This document shows, in pieces, positions 25,726-35,066 of a DNA stretch of 64,000 nucleotides. The stretch's first letter is position 1. Each line of letters starts with the position of its first letter. Source of the DNA: JAWKZG01 sp041396125 (GTDB lineage: Bacteria > Pseudomonadota > Gammaproteobacteria > Competibacterales > Competibacteraceae); assembly GCA_041396125.1 (NCBI GenBank), contig JAWKZG010000001.1:1-64000 (forward strand). Direction: 5' to 3'. Made by a program: the position numbers and the translations under genes. Under the pieces are notes generated by a model. It saw only the letters and a program-made list of their open reading frames with translations. It was not told where the DNA came from and made no database searches.

Positions 25726-25877
25726 TCAAACTTGTAATTCAACATGAATATCTCGCTTGAATTCGATCTTGTTGATCACAGGTCGATGACCGTATCGTGC
25801 AGCACTTCGCTTTTAGAAAAGCAGAGGATTTTACGTGCTAAGCGGTTAATCCAAGTTCTGAAAATGTGGCTGATACG
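25726..25877 (-). mobile_element. IS1-family transposase C-terminal remnant
   Basis: The minus strand reads FRTWINRLARKILCFSKSE, then VLHDTVIDL and a stop (25776-25877). After a one-base frame change it continues INKIEFKRDI. This matches the conserved end of IS1-type transposases (RTWIKRLARKTICFSKS...HDxVIGLFINxxEF). No inverted terminal repeats or intact transposase are present, so it is a dead fragment at the boundary of the accessory segment. Confidence 0.6.
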
Positions 25878-25881
25878 ACAC

Positions 25882-26436
25882 TCAGCCCAGTAACCGCCCG
25901 CGCACCTCCATTAAGGCGAACCCGAGCAGGTTCAATCCCTTCCATAAATTAGGATTTTCCGCCCGAGGATCGTTTGCGGCCAGTCCGATACCCCAGATGC
26001 GATCTTTCGGGCTGGCTTCGACCAGTATGCGCTGGCCGGTATTGCGCAGAAACTCGCCAAGCGTTTCATGCTGGGAAAATTTGGCCTGATTGCCCGCGAC
26101 AACAATATCGAATCGCTGCTGATTCCAGGTCTCATCATCAAAATTCCGGATCGAACGACCTAACTGCTTGGCCTCGGCTGGACTGCGGGCTGCCAGAATT
26201 TGCGGCAATAGCTTATCGTCTTTAAACAGACGGGCTTTTTCCGCCATCATGTAATGCTCAGCGGTGGGGTAGAGCTGGCCATTGAGTGTGAAAGGGGCGT
26301 TATACCATTGACTCAAACATTCCTTGCCGATCAGCGCATCCCGGCGCGGAGTATGGCCCCAAAAGAACAGATATTTGACCCGTTCGCCATCGTTGACATG
26401 ATTCATTAACGCCGTTCGATCACAGATATTCAGCAT
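25882..26436 (-). CDS. NADAR-family (YbiA-like) protein
   Basis: 184 residues. Core motifs of the NADAR family are present: YLFFWGH near the N-terminus, SQWYNAPFTLNGQLYPTAEHYMMAEKARLF, and GIGLAANDPRAENPNLWKGLNLLGFALMEVR at the end. Known members are N-glycosidases acting on ribosylated substrates: YbiA on riboflavin intermediates, others on ADP-ribosylated guanine in DNA. Family members occur in housekeeping and in defence or toxin settings. Start at 26436 with a GGAG site. It lies next to the STAND gene across an IS1 scar, so its link to that gene is uncertain. Confidence 0.9.
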   Translation of the reverse strand: MLNICDRTALMNHVNDGERVKYLFFWGHTPRRDALIGKECLSQWYNAPFTLNGQLYPTAEHYMMAEKARLFKDDKLLPQILAARSPAEAKQLGRSIRNFDDETWNQQRFDIVVAGNQAKFSQHETLGEFLRNTGQRILVEASPKDRIWGIGLAANDPRAENPNLWKGLNLLGFALMEVRGRLLG

Positions 26437-26632
26437 CAGTTTTGCTCCGCCAGCAGCTCACGCGAAATTTACACGTGATATTTACACTGGGGTGTTGGTT
26501 GTCGATTGAAACATTTCCGGGCCGGGATTGCTGCCTACTGCCCCAATACCGCAAGCTTGCCAAATCCACCTTGAATCCCGAAGATACAGAATCATAAACT
26601 ACTATTCGACCTGGCCGGAGGAGAAAATTTCT

Positions 26633-27787
26633 ATGATCCGTGATGCGGAAACGCTGGAAGCTTTGCTTGATACGATCCGCCGCTTTGTGCGCGAGCGTTT
26701 GATTCCGCATGAAGCGCAGATCGCGGAAACCGATCAAATCCCCGACACTATTATCCAGGCGATGCGCGAGCTGGGGCTGTTCGGCCTGACCATTCCGGAA
26801 CAATATGGCGGACTGGGTCTGAGCATGGAAGAAGAAGTTCTGGTCGCGTTTGAACTGGGACAGACCTCGCCGGCGTTTCGCTCGCTGATCGGCACCAATA
26901 ACGGTATCGGTTCGCAAGGTATTGTGATCGACGGCACCGAGCAGCAAAAACAGCACTGGCTGCCCCGGCTGGCACGCGGCGAGATCGTCGGCTCGTTCGC
27001 CCTGACCGAACCGGACAGCGGTTCCGATGCGGCCTCTTTGCGCACCACTGCTGTACGGGATGGTGACTGTTACCTTCTGAACGGCAGCACGCGCTACATC
27101 ACAAATGCCCCCGAGGCCGGTATTTTTACCGTTATGGTGCGCACTGATCCGGCCAATAAGGGAGCCGGCGGGGTATCGGCCTTTATTGTTGAAGCGGGCA
27201 CAGCGGGCTTGTCCTTAGGGCCTGTTGATAAAAAAATGGGCCAGCGCGGCGCACATACCTGCGATGTCATCTTCGAGAATTGCCGGGTGCCAGCAGAGAA
27301 CATCATCGGCGGGCGCGAAGGGGCGGGGTTTAAAACCGCCATGAAAGTGCTGGACAAAGGTCGGCTGCATATTGCTGCGGTTTGCGTCGGGGCGGCTGAG
27401 CGTATGCTAAACGATGCGCTGAATTACGCCCTTGATCGAAAGCAGTTCGGCCAGCGGATCGCGGATTTCCAGTTGATTCAGGCCATGCTGGCAGACAGTA
27501 AAGCCGAAGCCTACGCCGCCCGTTGCATGGTGCTGGACGCGGCGCGCCGGCGCGATGCCGGTGAAAATATCGCCACCGAAGCGTCCTGCTGCAAATTATT
27601 CGCCTCCGAAATGTGTGGCCGGGTGGCCGACCGGGCGGTGCAAATTCACGGCGGTGCAGGCTATATCAGCGATTACGGTATCGAGCGCTTTTACCGCGAT
27701 GTACGCCTGTTTCGGATTTACGAAGGCACCAGCCAGATCCAGCAGCTGGTTATCGCCCGCAATATGATTCGTGCGGCAGAGCGGTAA
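26633..27787 (+). CDS. Acyl-CoA dehydrogenase
   Basis: About 384 residues from the ATG at 26633, preceded by GGAGGAG. The three ACAD domains are clear: N-terminal helical part, the middle beta domain with SFALTEPDSGSDAASLRTTA (acyl and FAD contacts) and the C-terminal ACAD signatures (DRKQFGQRIADFQLIQAMLAD, QIHGGAGYISDYGIERFYRDVR). The end has the catalytic-base region YEGTSQIQQ. It oxidises an acyl-CoA at the alpha-beta bond using FAD and passes electrons to ETF. Its stop overlaps the start of the acyl-CoA ligase (TAATG), so the two act in one pathway. Confidence 0.95.
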   Translation: MIRDAETLEALLDTIRRFVRERLIPHEAQIAETDQIPDTIIQAMRELGLFGLTIPEQYGGLGLSMEEEVLVAFELGQTSPAFRSLIGTNNGIGSQGIVIDGTEQQKQHWLPRLARGEIVGSFALTEPDSGSDAASLRTTAVRDGDCYLLNGSTRYITNAPEAGIFTVMVRTDPANKGAGGVSAFIVEAGTAGLSLGPVDKKMGQRGAHTCDVIFENCRVPAENIIGGREGAGFKTAMKVLDKGRLHIAAVCVGAAERMLNDALNYALDRKQFGQRIADFQLIQAMLADSKAEAYAARCMVLDAARRRDAGENIATEASCCKLFASEMCGRVADRAVQIHGGAGYISDYGIERFYRDVRLFRIYEGTSQIQQLVIARNMIRAAER

Positions 27788-29367
27788 TGCAAACGCTGGA
27801 CGATTTGCTGGCGTCCCTGCCCGCGCGTATCGACCAAATTTTAAGCCCGTCACATCTGGCCGCTATGGCTGTTTCAGAGTCTGCTCCGGCCTTGATTCAG
27901 GATGGGCGGCAGTGGAGTTATCAGGCACTGGCCGGGCATGTCACGGCCAGTGCTGCGCTGCTGGGCGATTATGGGGTACGGGCTGGCGACCGGGTGATGC
28001 TGGTCGGCGAAAACAGTGCGGCGTTAGCGGTTCTGATTCTGGCGCTGTCCCGACTCGATGCCTGGGCGGTGATCGTCAATGCCCGTTTGAATGCGCATGA
28101 AATCGATGCTTTGCAGGCGCACTGCCAGCCGCGCTGTTTGCTCTATACGGTCAATGTATCGCCGGATGCAGCGGTGCATAGCACACGACACGGTGCGCAA
28201 CCGCTGTTGTTGCCCGGTGTTGATACGGTGGCGATCAGCGCTCTGGATACCGACAGTAAACCGGAACCCGTGCACGCTGATCCGGCCCGCCAGGTCGCGG
28301 CCCTGATTTATACCTCGGGCACCACCGGACAGCCTAAAGGGGTGATGCTGACGCATCGCAATCTGCTATTTATTGCGGCGGTTTCCTCCCGTCTGCGCGG
28401 CCTGACACCATCAGATTGTGCGTACGGCGTGCTGCCTGTCTCGCATGTATTCGGGCTGGCCTCGGTGTTTCTCGGCACACTGTACGCAGGTGCCAGTCTG
28501 CAGCTGGTGGCGCGCTTCGAGCCGGCGGCGGTGCTACGTGCTTTGCAGGATGGCCTGAGTGTGCTGCAGGGTGTGCCAGCCATGTTCGCCAAATTGTTCG
28601 ATCATATCCGCCGCAGCGGTCAACCGCTGCTCGCGCCCCGGCTGCGCTTTCTGTATGCCGGCGGTTCACCACTGGATCCCAGCCTAAAAGCCCGTATAGA
28701 ACAGGCTTTCGGGGTCACTCTGCATAATGGTTATGGCTTGTCCGAGACGTCCCCCACGGTTTGTCAGACCCGCCCGGAAAACCCCCGTAGTGACTGCTCG
28801 GTCGGGCCGCCGATTCCGTTTGTCGAGGTGCAGCTACGGGCGCTGCAAGGCGGTGGGCTGGTGGCCACAGGTGAAACGGGTGAGCTGTGGGTGCGCGGGC
28901 CGAATGTGATGCTCGGTTATTATCGTAATCCGGCGCAAACCGCCGAGGTTATCGATGCCGAGGGCTGGTTGAACACTGGCGATCTGGCGCGTCAGGTGCC
29001 GGACGGAGCGCTGTTTATCGAGGGTCGCAGCAAGGAGCTGATTATCCGCTCCGGTTTTAATGTCTATCCACTGGACATCGAAACGGTACTGAACACACAT
29101 CCGGAAGTGGTGCACTCGGCTGTTGTGGGACGGTCGGTGGCAGACAACGAAGAAGTCATCGCCTTTGTTGAACTGGTGCCCGGCAGCCGTCTGGACACGG
29201 CCACTTTGAGCGCGTTTGCAGCTGCTCGACTGGCGGCTTACAAGCGCCCGAGCGAGATTATTATCCTGCCCGCATTGCCAGCTGCAGCGAACGGCAAGGT
29301 TTTAAAAAATCAGCTGAAAACCCTGGCCTGTAAAAACCAGACTGACGGCGCAGTTGATGCGTTATAG
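27787..29367 (+). CDS. Acyl-CoA synthetase (class I adenylate-forming ligase)
   Basis: 526 residues from the ATG that overlaps the dehydrogenase stop. AMP-binding motifs are visible: YTSGTTGQPKGVMLTHRNLL (P-loop-like A3), NGYGLSETSP (A5), GWLNTGDLA (A7), and GRSKELIIRSGFNVYPLDIE (A8). The catalytic Lys is near the end in AANGKVLKNQL (A10). It activates a carboxylic acid to its CoA thioester, presumably the substrate for the upstream dehydrogenase. The chain length or aromatic nature of the acid is not clear from sequence. Confidence 0.93.
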   Translation: MQTLDDLLASLPARIDQILSPSHLAAMAVSESAPALIQDGRQWSYQALAGHVTASAALLGDYGVRAGDRVMLVGENSAALAVLILALSRLDAWAVIVNARLNAHEIDALQAHCQPRCLLYTVNVSPDAAVHSTRHGAQPLLLPGVDTVAISALDTDSKPEPVHADPARQVAALIYTSGTTGQPKGVMLTHRNLLFIAAVSSRLRGLTPSDCAYGVLPVSHVFGLASVFLGTLYAGASLQLVARFEPAAVLRALQDGLSVLQGVPAMFAKLFDHIRRSGQPLLAPRLRFLYAGGSPLDPSLKARIEQAFGVTLHNGYGLSETSPTVCQTRPENPRSDCSVGPPIPFVEVQLRALQGGGLVATGETGELWVRGPNVMLGYYRNPAQTAEVIDAEGWLNTGDLARQVPDGALFIEGRSKELIIRSGFNVYPLDIETVLNTHPEVVHSAVVGRSVADNEEVIAFVELVPGSRLDTATLSAFAAARLAAYKRPSEIIILPALPAAANGKVLKNQLKTLACKNQTDGAVDAL

Positions 29368-29454
29368 TAACTCATCAGCAGTACATAATTAGCTTACAAC
29401 TATTAGCTAATAACTAACGGGGCAAACGCTCTGCTCACCGAGGAGGAATACACG

Positions 29455-30603
29455 ATGAAATACCGTTCATGGCTGTGCTCACTGGCGCTGGGTCTTGGTG
29501 TTCTGACAGGGGCTGTGTCTCATGCTGATGAGTTACCCGGACAGCTCAGCTGGACCGCCTACGGCACCGGTTCGGCCGGTTATAACCAGGCGGTCGCTAT
29601 CGGCAGCGCCCTTAAAAACCAGCGTGGTATCGATCTGCGGGTGCTACCGGGCAAAAACGATGTGTCCCGCCAGGTGCCGCTGCGAGCGGGCAAAGTGCAA
29701 TTCTCTGCGACTGGCGTCGGGGCCAGTTTTATGGCGCAGGAAGGTGTTTTCGAGTTTGGCCTGCGTGAGTGGGGGCCGCAGCAGGTACGGGTGTTGCTGG
29801 CTTCGAATGGCAACAGCAATTTATCGGTTGGTGTGGCTGCCGATATCGGTGTGCAATCACTGGCTGATCTCAAAGGCAAACGGGTGGCCTGGGTGGTGGG
29901 ATCACCCTCACTGAATGAAAATGTCGGTGCCATACTGCATTTTGCCGGCTTGAGTTGGGACGATGTAATCAAAGTCGAGTTTCCCGGTTTTGGCGCGTCC
30001 TGGGATGGCATCATAAACGATCAGGTCGATGCCGCGTTCGCTTCTACTACGTCAGGCAAAGCCTATCAACTGGAAGCTTCGCCACGCGGTATTTTCTGGC
30101 CGCCGCTGCCACATGACGATCAGGACGGCTGGGCGCGTATCCAGAGCGTTGCGCCGTTTTTTGTGCCGAATATGGCCACCATTGGTGCTGGCCTGTCGGA
30201 GGAAAATCCGCACGAGGGGGCAGCCTATCCGTATCCGATTCTGATCACTTATCCGGATCGCGAAAGCGGATTGGTTTATGCGATGACCAAAGCCATGGTC
30301 GAGCTGTACCCGCACTATAAAGACGCTGCCCCTGGCATCAACGGCTGGGCACTGGAACGGCAGATTTTCGACTGGGTGGTGCCGTATCATGATGGCGCGA
30401 TCCAGTACTTCAAGGAACGTGGCGTCTGGACGGATACCTATCAACAGCATAATGACGAGCTGGTGCGTCGTCAGCAGATTCTGCAAGGCGCCTGGCAGGC
30501 CTATAACGCCAGTGCGTCGGACGATGACGATGCTTTTTTCAGGGGCTGGCTGGAAGCCCGTCGTACCGCGCTGGAAAATGCAGGTTTGAGTCCGATCTAC
30601 TGA
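29455..30603 (+). CDS. TAXI-family TRAP transporter solute-binding protein
   Basis: 382 residues with a Sec signal (about 1-25, ending SHA). The family pattern is clear: WTAYGTGSAGYNQAVAIGSAL at the mature N-terminus, VQSLADLKGKRVAWVVGSPS in the middle, and periplasmic-binding fold repeats throughout. It binds a solute, often glutamate or another organic acid, for the membrane component encoded 25 bases downstream. A GAGGAGG site precedes the ATG. It also follows the ACAD/ligase pair with an 87-base gap. Confidence 0.93.
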   Translation: MKYRSWLCSLALGLGVLTGAVSHADELPGQLSWTAYGTGSAGYNQAVAIGSALKNQRGIDLRVLPGKNDVSRQVPLRAGKVQFSATGVGASFMAQEGVFEFGLREWGPQQVRVLLASNGNSNLSVGVAADIGVQSLADLKGKRVAWVVGSPSLNENVGAILHFAGLSWDDVIKVEFPGFGASWDGIINDQVDAAFASTTSGKAYQLEASPRGIFWPPLPHDDQDGWARIQSVAPFFVPNMATIGAGLSEENPHEGAAYPYPILITYPDRESGLVYAMTKAMVELYPHYKDAAPGINGWALERQIFDWVVPYHDGAIQYFKERGVWTDTYQQHNDELVRRQQILQGAWQAYNASASDDDDAFFRGWLEARRTALENAGLSPIY

Positions 30604-30628
30604 TCTGCCGCGCTGATCCTCATCGTTT

Positions 30629-32560
30629 ATGAGCGAAAAGCAGCTTACCGAACATCCGCGCTGGCTGCAGTTCAGCGTGGTGCTGCTGACGCTGGCTGCA
30701 CTGCTGCTGGCAGTGAATCAACTGTTCAATGTACAGCTGTTCGGTCTGGTCATACTGGATACCCGGTATCTGTATGTGCTGGCCGGGATCTTCCTGTGCC
30801 TGACTTTTTTACTGATCCCGGCCCGTAAGACAGCTTATGGCAGGCTCGGACATGGTCTGGACTATCTGCTGGCATTGCTGAGTCTGGTGGTGTCGGGATA
30901 TTTCGCCTGGAGCGCCGAGCAAAGTCTGCTGCAAGGCTGGGAGTACGCCGCGCCGCCAACGGCACAATGGTTCAGCTATGCCTTCTGGTTGTTGATTCTG
31001 GAAGCCGCACGGCGGGCCGGTGGCGGGCTGATCTTTGCCGTGATTCTGCTGTTTTCGCTGTATCCCACCTTCGCTGACAAAGTGCCGGGACCGATCTCGG
31101 GTTTTGCCCAACCGCTGGGCGATACCGTCGTGTTTCACATGCTGTCCACGGAAAGTGCTTTTGGCATCCCGATGCGGGCTTTCGGCGAGCTGGTTATCGG
31201 CTTTATTCTGTTCGGTGCGGTCTTGCAGCATACCGGCGGTGGCCGGTTTTTTAATGATCTGGCATTTGCCCTGGTCGGGCGGTTTCGCGGTGGCGCGGCC
31301 AAAGTCGCCATTTTTGCCAGCGGCTTTATGGGCTCGATGAGCGGCAGCGTGATCTCGAATGTATTAACGACCGGCGCGGTCTCGATTCCAGCGATGCGGC
31401 GTAGTGGATTTGCCCCGCATTATGCGGCGGCCACCGAGGCCTGTGCGTCCACCGGCGGCGTCCTGATGCCGCCGATCATGGGCACGACTGCGTTCGTGAT
31501 GGCATCGTTTCTGGGTATGCCTTACGCGGAAATCGCACTCGCCGCTGCAGTACCTTCGCTGCTGTTTTATTTCGGCTTGTTCGTGCAGATCGATGCCTAT
31601 GCCGCGCGGCGTGGGTTACGCGGTTTGAGCGCACAGGAATTACCGCAAACCCGTCAGGTCCTGCGTCAGGGCTGGCCGTATCTGCTGGTGTTTGCACTGC
31701 TGATCGGTTTTTTGCTGATTTTGCGGCGGGAAACCCAGGCACCGTTTTATGCGACGGCGGCGTTGCTGCTGATTAATCAGTTGTTGCCGCAACAACGCCT
31801 GAATGTTACGTCCTTTATCGCACTGGTGATTGGTGTCGGTAAAGCGCTGTCGGAACTGGTTGCCGTCTTGCTGGGAGTGGGGCTGATCGTTGGGGCGTTT
31901 TCCGCTACCGGTCTGGCTGGCACATTGGTCAATGATCTGATCTTCCTGGCTGGTGGCTCTCTGCTGATGCTGCTGCTGATGGGCGCGCTCACCAGCTTTG
32001 TTTTCGGTATGGGCATGACGGTAACCGCCTGTTATATCTTTCTGGCCATTGTGCTGGCGCCAGCGCTGGTGCGGGCAGGGCTGGACCCGCTGGCGGTGCA
32101 TTTGTTTATTCTGTACTGGGGCATGGTGTCGTATATCACACCACCGGTTGCGCTGGGCGCGTTTGCTGCGGCCAATCTGGCCGGTACCAGCCCCATGAAA
32201 GCCGGGTTGGAAGCAATGCGTTTGGGCGGCATTATTTATATCGTGCCGTTTTTCTTTGTGCTTAATCCGGCGCTGATCGGGCGGGGTACGCTGGCTGAAT
32301 TCGCCGGCGTATTACTGACCGCAGTAGCCGGGGTGTGGTTTATTGGCAGCGCTTTGCAGGGATATGTCGCCGGTCTCGGACCTTTATCGACCGGCCTGGG
32401 CGGCTGGCTGATGCGGGTTGTGCTGGCGGTTGCCGGGCTGAGTCTGGCGCTGCCGGGCAACGCCACACTGGGTCTCAATCACTGGATGACAGCGCTGTTC
32501 GGGATAGCATTGGCTGCGCCGGTGCTGGCGTTGTGTTATCGCACCGCACAGCGCGGATAA
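30629..32560 (+). CDS. TRAP transporter fused permease (4TM/12TM)
   Basis: 643 residues, highly hydrophobic, with around 16-18 membrane segments. The first part is the small 4-TM (DctQ-like) domain. The rest is the DctM-like large domain with FMGSMSGSVISNVLTTGAVSIPAMRRSGF and ACASTGGVLMPPIMGTTAFVMASFLGMPY. Fused permeases of this kind pair with TAXI solute receptors, as here. Uptake is driven by an ion gradient. Confidence 0.94.
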   Translation: MSEKQLTEHPRWLQFSVVLLTLAALLLAVNQLFNVQLFGLVILDTRYLYVLAGIFLCLTFLLIPARKTAYGRLGHGLDYLLALLSLVVSGYFAWSAEQSLLQGWEYAAPPTAQWFSYAFWLLILEAARRAGGGLIFAVILLFSLYPTFADKVPGPISGFAQPLGDTVVFHMLSTESAFGIPMRAFGELVIGFILFGAVLQHTGGGRFFNDLAFALVGRFRGGAAKVAIFASGFMGSMSGSVISNVLTTGAVSIPAMRRSGFAPHYAAATEACASTGGVLMPPIMGTTAFVMASFLGMPYAEIALAAAVPSLLFYFGLFVQIDAYAARRGLRGLSAQELPQTRQVLRQGWPYLLVFALLIGFLLILRRETQAPFYATAALLLINQLLPQQRLNVTSFIALVIGVGKALSELVAVLLGVGLIVGAFSATGLAGTLVNDLIFLAGGSLLMLLLMGALTSFVFGMGMTVTACYIFLAIVLAPALVRAGLDPLAVHLFILYWGMVSYITPPVALGAFAAANLAGTSPMKAGLEAMRLGGIIYIVPFFFVLNPALIGRGTLAEFAGVLLTAVAGVWFIGSALQGYVAGLGPLSTGLGGWLMRVVLAVAGLSLALPGNATLGLNHWMTALFGIALAAPVLALCYRTAQRG

Positions 32561-32565
32561 CAATA

Positions 32566-33224
32566 TTACTGCGCCAGATGATAAACAAACTGATGGGGTT
32601 CGGCCGGTGTGGTGACGGTCAGCAGCAGATCGTCACCGGCTTGCGGCGGGCGCGGCAGTTCGATTTTACCAGACCGCCATAGGTTTCATCGACATCCACC
32701 GTATGGCGACGCAGATAATTCTGGCCCAGATTGTGTTGCGTCTGGTCAGCGCTGCGCCGCACCTCGCGAAAGCCTAAACCTATAAACCCCTGCAGGACAG
32801 CGCTGGTAATACCGGCGCTGCCGCCAATAATCTGCGGCGTGACCGCACCGACCACCACATCAGCACCATCCCAGCTCAGGTCATCGTCAGCGGCCGGGCT
32901 TACCTCGGCATAACGATAAACGCGTCCCGGCAGCGCCTGCCCGGGTGTCTGCAGCATGAAGGCAATATTGGCCGTTGAGAAATTGAAGCTGGCCGACTCG
33001 CGGTTGTGTACGCTGATCTCGAAGAGTAATGCAGCGCTGTTGGCATCCAGCAGTGTCACTACGACCTCGTCCGTGTGGTTGGAGCGCAGTACAGCCAGTC
33101 CTTCCCGATAACGAGTGCTGATGTGTTCTTTAGCATCGGGTTCAAGTTGCAGTGGCGGTGCCGCGCAACCGGTTAACAGGGTTATCAGCAGAGCCGGTCC
33201 GAACGTCAGTAAGCGCTTTAACAT
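32566..33224 (-). pseudogene. Lipoprotein of unknown function, frameshifted near its C-terminus
   Basis: The open frame (32619-33224, 201 aa) starts with a lipoprotein signal (LITLLTGCAAP, lipid Cys at residue 20). It ends in an atypical Arg/Cys-rich tail after YGGLVK. With one base added at the AAAA run near 32667 the sequence continues IELPRPPQAGDDLLLTVTTP and reaches a natural stop at 32566, giving about 219 residues. The C-terminus thus looks like a normal beta-rich domain. No family recognised. Confidence 0.7.
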
Positions 33225-33359
33225 TGTGCCTGAAACAGGTTTCCAAAGAGGCTTTCATAATACCGCAGAACGTTTGTAATTCCTTTATTTAACAATAAAT
33301 TTTTGCTTTTTTTAATAAATATCGCAGAGCTTGCAGAGTTTTGTCGGACAACTGGTCTT

Positions 33360-34880
33360 CTACAGGGGCGGGGCACCGCCTTCCTCTTTGCGCCGGGCAA
33401 CAAAAGCGTCGAGTTCTTCCTGGCTGGCGGGATCAAGCGACGGTGGCGTGTATTCAGCCAGAAACTGCTGGTACAACCGGTGTGCATGCTGGGTGGCGCT
33501 GGGCGAGCCATTATCCTGCCAGGTTTCGAAGTTATGCCAGTCTGACACCAGCGGGGTATAAAAAGCGGTTTCATAACGGGCCATGGTATGGGCGCAACCA
33601 AAGAAGTGCCCGCCGGGGCCGACCTCGCGGATGGCATCCAGTGCCAGCGTGTCATCATTAACCTCAAGCGGGGTCAGATAGGCGCTCATCATCTGCAACA
33701 GCTCGGCGTCCAGCACCATTTTCTCGAACGAGGCGCATAAGCCGCCTTCCAGCCAGCCGGCACCGTGCATGATCATATTGGCATGACCCATGACTGCGCC
33801 CCACAGCGACATGGTGGATTCATACGCAGCCTGGCCATCCACACTATTGGCTGCTGTCACATTGGAAGAGCGATAGGGCAGGCCGTAAAAGCGGGCCAGC
33901 TGACCGCCGATCTGGGCCGCTTTAACGTATTCCGGTGTACCGAAAGCGGGCGCGCCGGATTTCATATCGACATTGGAGGTGAAACCGCCGTACATGGCCG
34001 GTGCGCCGGGTCGCACGATCTGGGTCAGGACAATGCCGGCCAGCGCCTCGGCGCTTTGCTGGGCCATCGCGCCGGGCAGACTGGCCGGTGCCATCGCGCC
34101 GGCCAGGGTAAACGGTGTCATGACCACGATCTGGTTATGACTGGCCATTTCAATCAGCCCTTCCAGCATCGGTTTATCGATACGCAGTGGTGAGCTGGAG
34201 TTGATAACCGTGAACAGGCTGGGCTCCTGCTCCAGTTGCTGCTGACTGATACCGCGTGCGATACGGGTGATTTCCAGCGCATCGACAATGCGTTCTCGGC
34301 CCAGTGAATAGGCATGGAACGGTTTGTCACACAGCTCCACCATGGCTTTCAGGGCATCCAGGTGGCGGGTTTCGACAGCCAGGTCAATCGGTTCTACCGG
34401 ATAGCCGCCAATAATGTGCACGCAGTTCAAAGCCTGTCCGAGCCGGATCAGATCGCAGTAATCCTGCATATTGCCGACCCGCCGCCCGCGCTTCAGATCG
34501 GATACATTCGGGGCGCTGCCGACAGTGCAATACGCAATATGCCGTCCGCCGAGCTGCACGCTGTGCGCCGGGTTGCGGGCGTGGAAGGTAAACTCGGAGG
34601 GCACATGACGGAGATACTCCAGTACCATACCGCGATCCATGCGCACGCGCTGACCGTCAACCTGCGCGCCGGCCCGGGCCAGTAACTCACGTGCTTGCGG
34701 CAGCAGGAAATCGATGCCGATTTCTTCCAGAATGGTCATGCTGGCCTGATGAATCCGCTCCAGCTGCTCGGCGTTCAGCAGTTCGACGGGTTGGTACGGA
34801 TTGACAGGCTGTTGCCAGGGAGACTGTATGATGCTGCGCGGATTACGGGTGCCACGTCGACTGGGACGGCGAGTGCTCAT
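33360..34880 (-). CDS. Trimethylamine methyltransferase (MttB) family protein, non-pyrrolysine type
   Basis: About 506 residues. The sequence follows the MttB superfamily TIM barrel, from the N-terminal helix HQASMTILEEIGIDFLLPQA through VGSAPNVSDLKRGRR to VGPGGHFFGCAHTMARYETAFYTPLVSDW. There is no in-frame TAG, so it is a pyrrolysine-free homologue, the group that contains glycine-betaine methyltransferase MtgB. Such enzymes pass a methyl group from a quaternary amine to a corrinoid protein. No corrinoid protein gene is adjacent. The ATG at 34880 is preferred to the TTG one codon upstream. Confidence 0.9.
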   Translation of the reverse strand: MSTRRPSRRGTRNPRSIIQSPWQQPVNPYQPVELLNAEQLERIHQASMTILEEIGIDFLLPQARELLARAGAQVDGQRVRMDRGMVLEYLRHVPSEFTFHARNPAHSVQLGGRHIAYCTVGSAPNVSDLKRGRRVGNMQDYCDLIRLGQALNCVHIIGGYPVEPIDLAVETRHLDALKAMVELCDKPFHAYSLGRERIVDALEITRIARGISQQQLEQEPSLFTVINSSSPLRIDKPMLEGLIEMASHNQIVVMTPFTLAGAMAPASLPGAMAQQSAEALAGIVLTQIVRPGAPAMYGGFTSNVDMKSGAPAFGTPEYVKAAQIGGQLARFYGLPYRSSNVTAANSVDGQAAYESTMSLWGAVMGHANMIMHGAGWLEGGLCASFEKMVLDAELLQMMSAYLTPLEVNDDTLALDAIREVGPGGHFFGCAHTMARYETAFYTPLVSDWHNFETWQDNGSPSATQHAHRLYQQFLAEYTPPSLDPASQEELDAFVARRKEEGGAPPL

Positions 34881-35019
34881 CAATGTCTACTCCAATGTTA
34901 ATTAGAACCATGCCAGCTTAGAATTTTATGCGGCGGTGGAGTGTTCAGAAAGCGCAGTGATTTGTCCTGAAACAAGCGGATAAACAATAGCGCTCAGTAA
35001 AGCTTAAGAGCATTGCGGA

Positions 35020-35050
35020 CGGTTGACCAGTTTCTGGCGCTGGTCAACCG
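35020..35050. terminator. Long hairpin downstream of the receiver-ATPase gene
   Basis: An 11-bp perfect stem (CGGTTGACCAG with its complement) around a 9-base loop, 17 bases after the minus-strand stop at 35067. No T-run follows on either strand, so the terminator role is uncertain. Confidence 0.45.
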
Positions 35051-35066
35051 TGTGTAAGGTGGTTGA

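Noticed and set aside
33360..34880. MttB family as a pyrrolysine enzyme
   Set aside because: There is no in-frame TAG in the gene, so it must be a pyrrolysine-free homologue.
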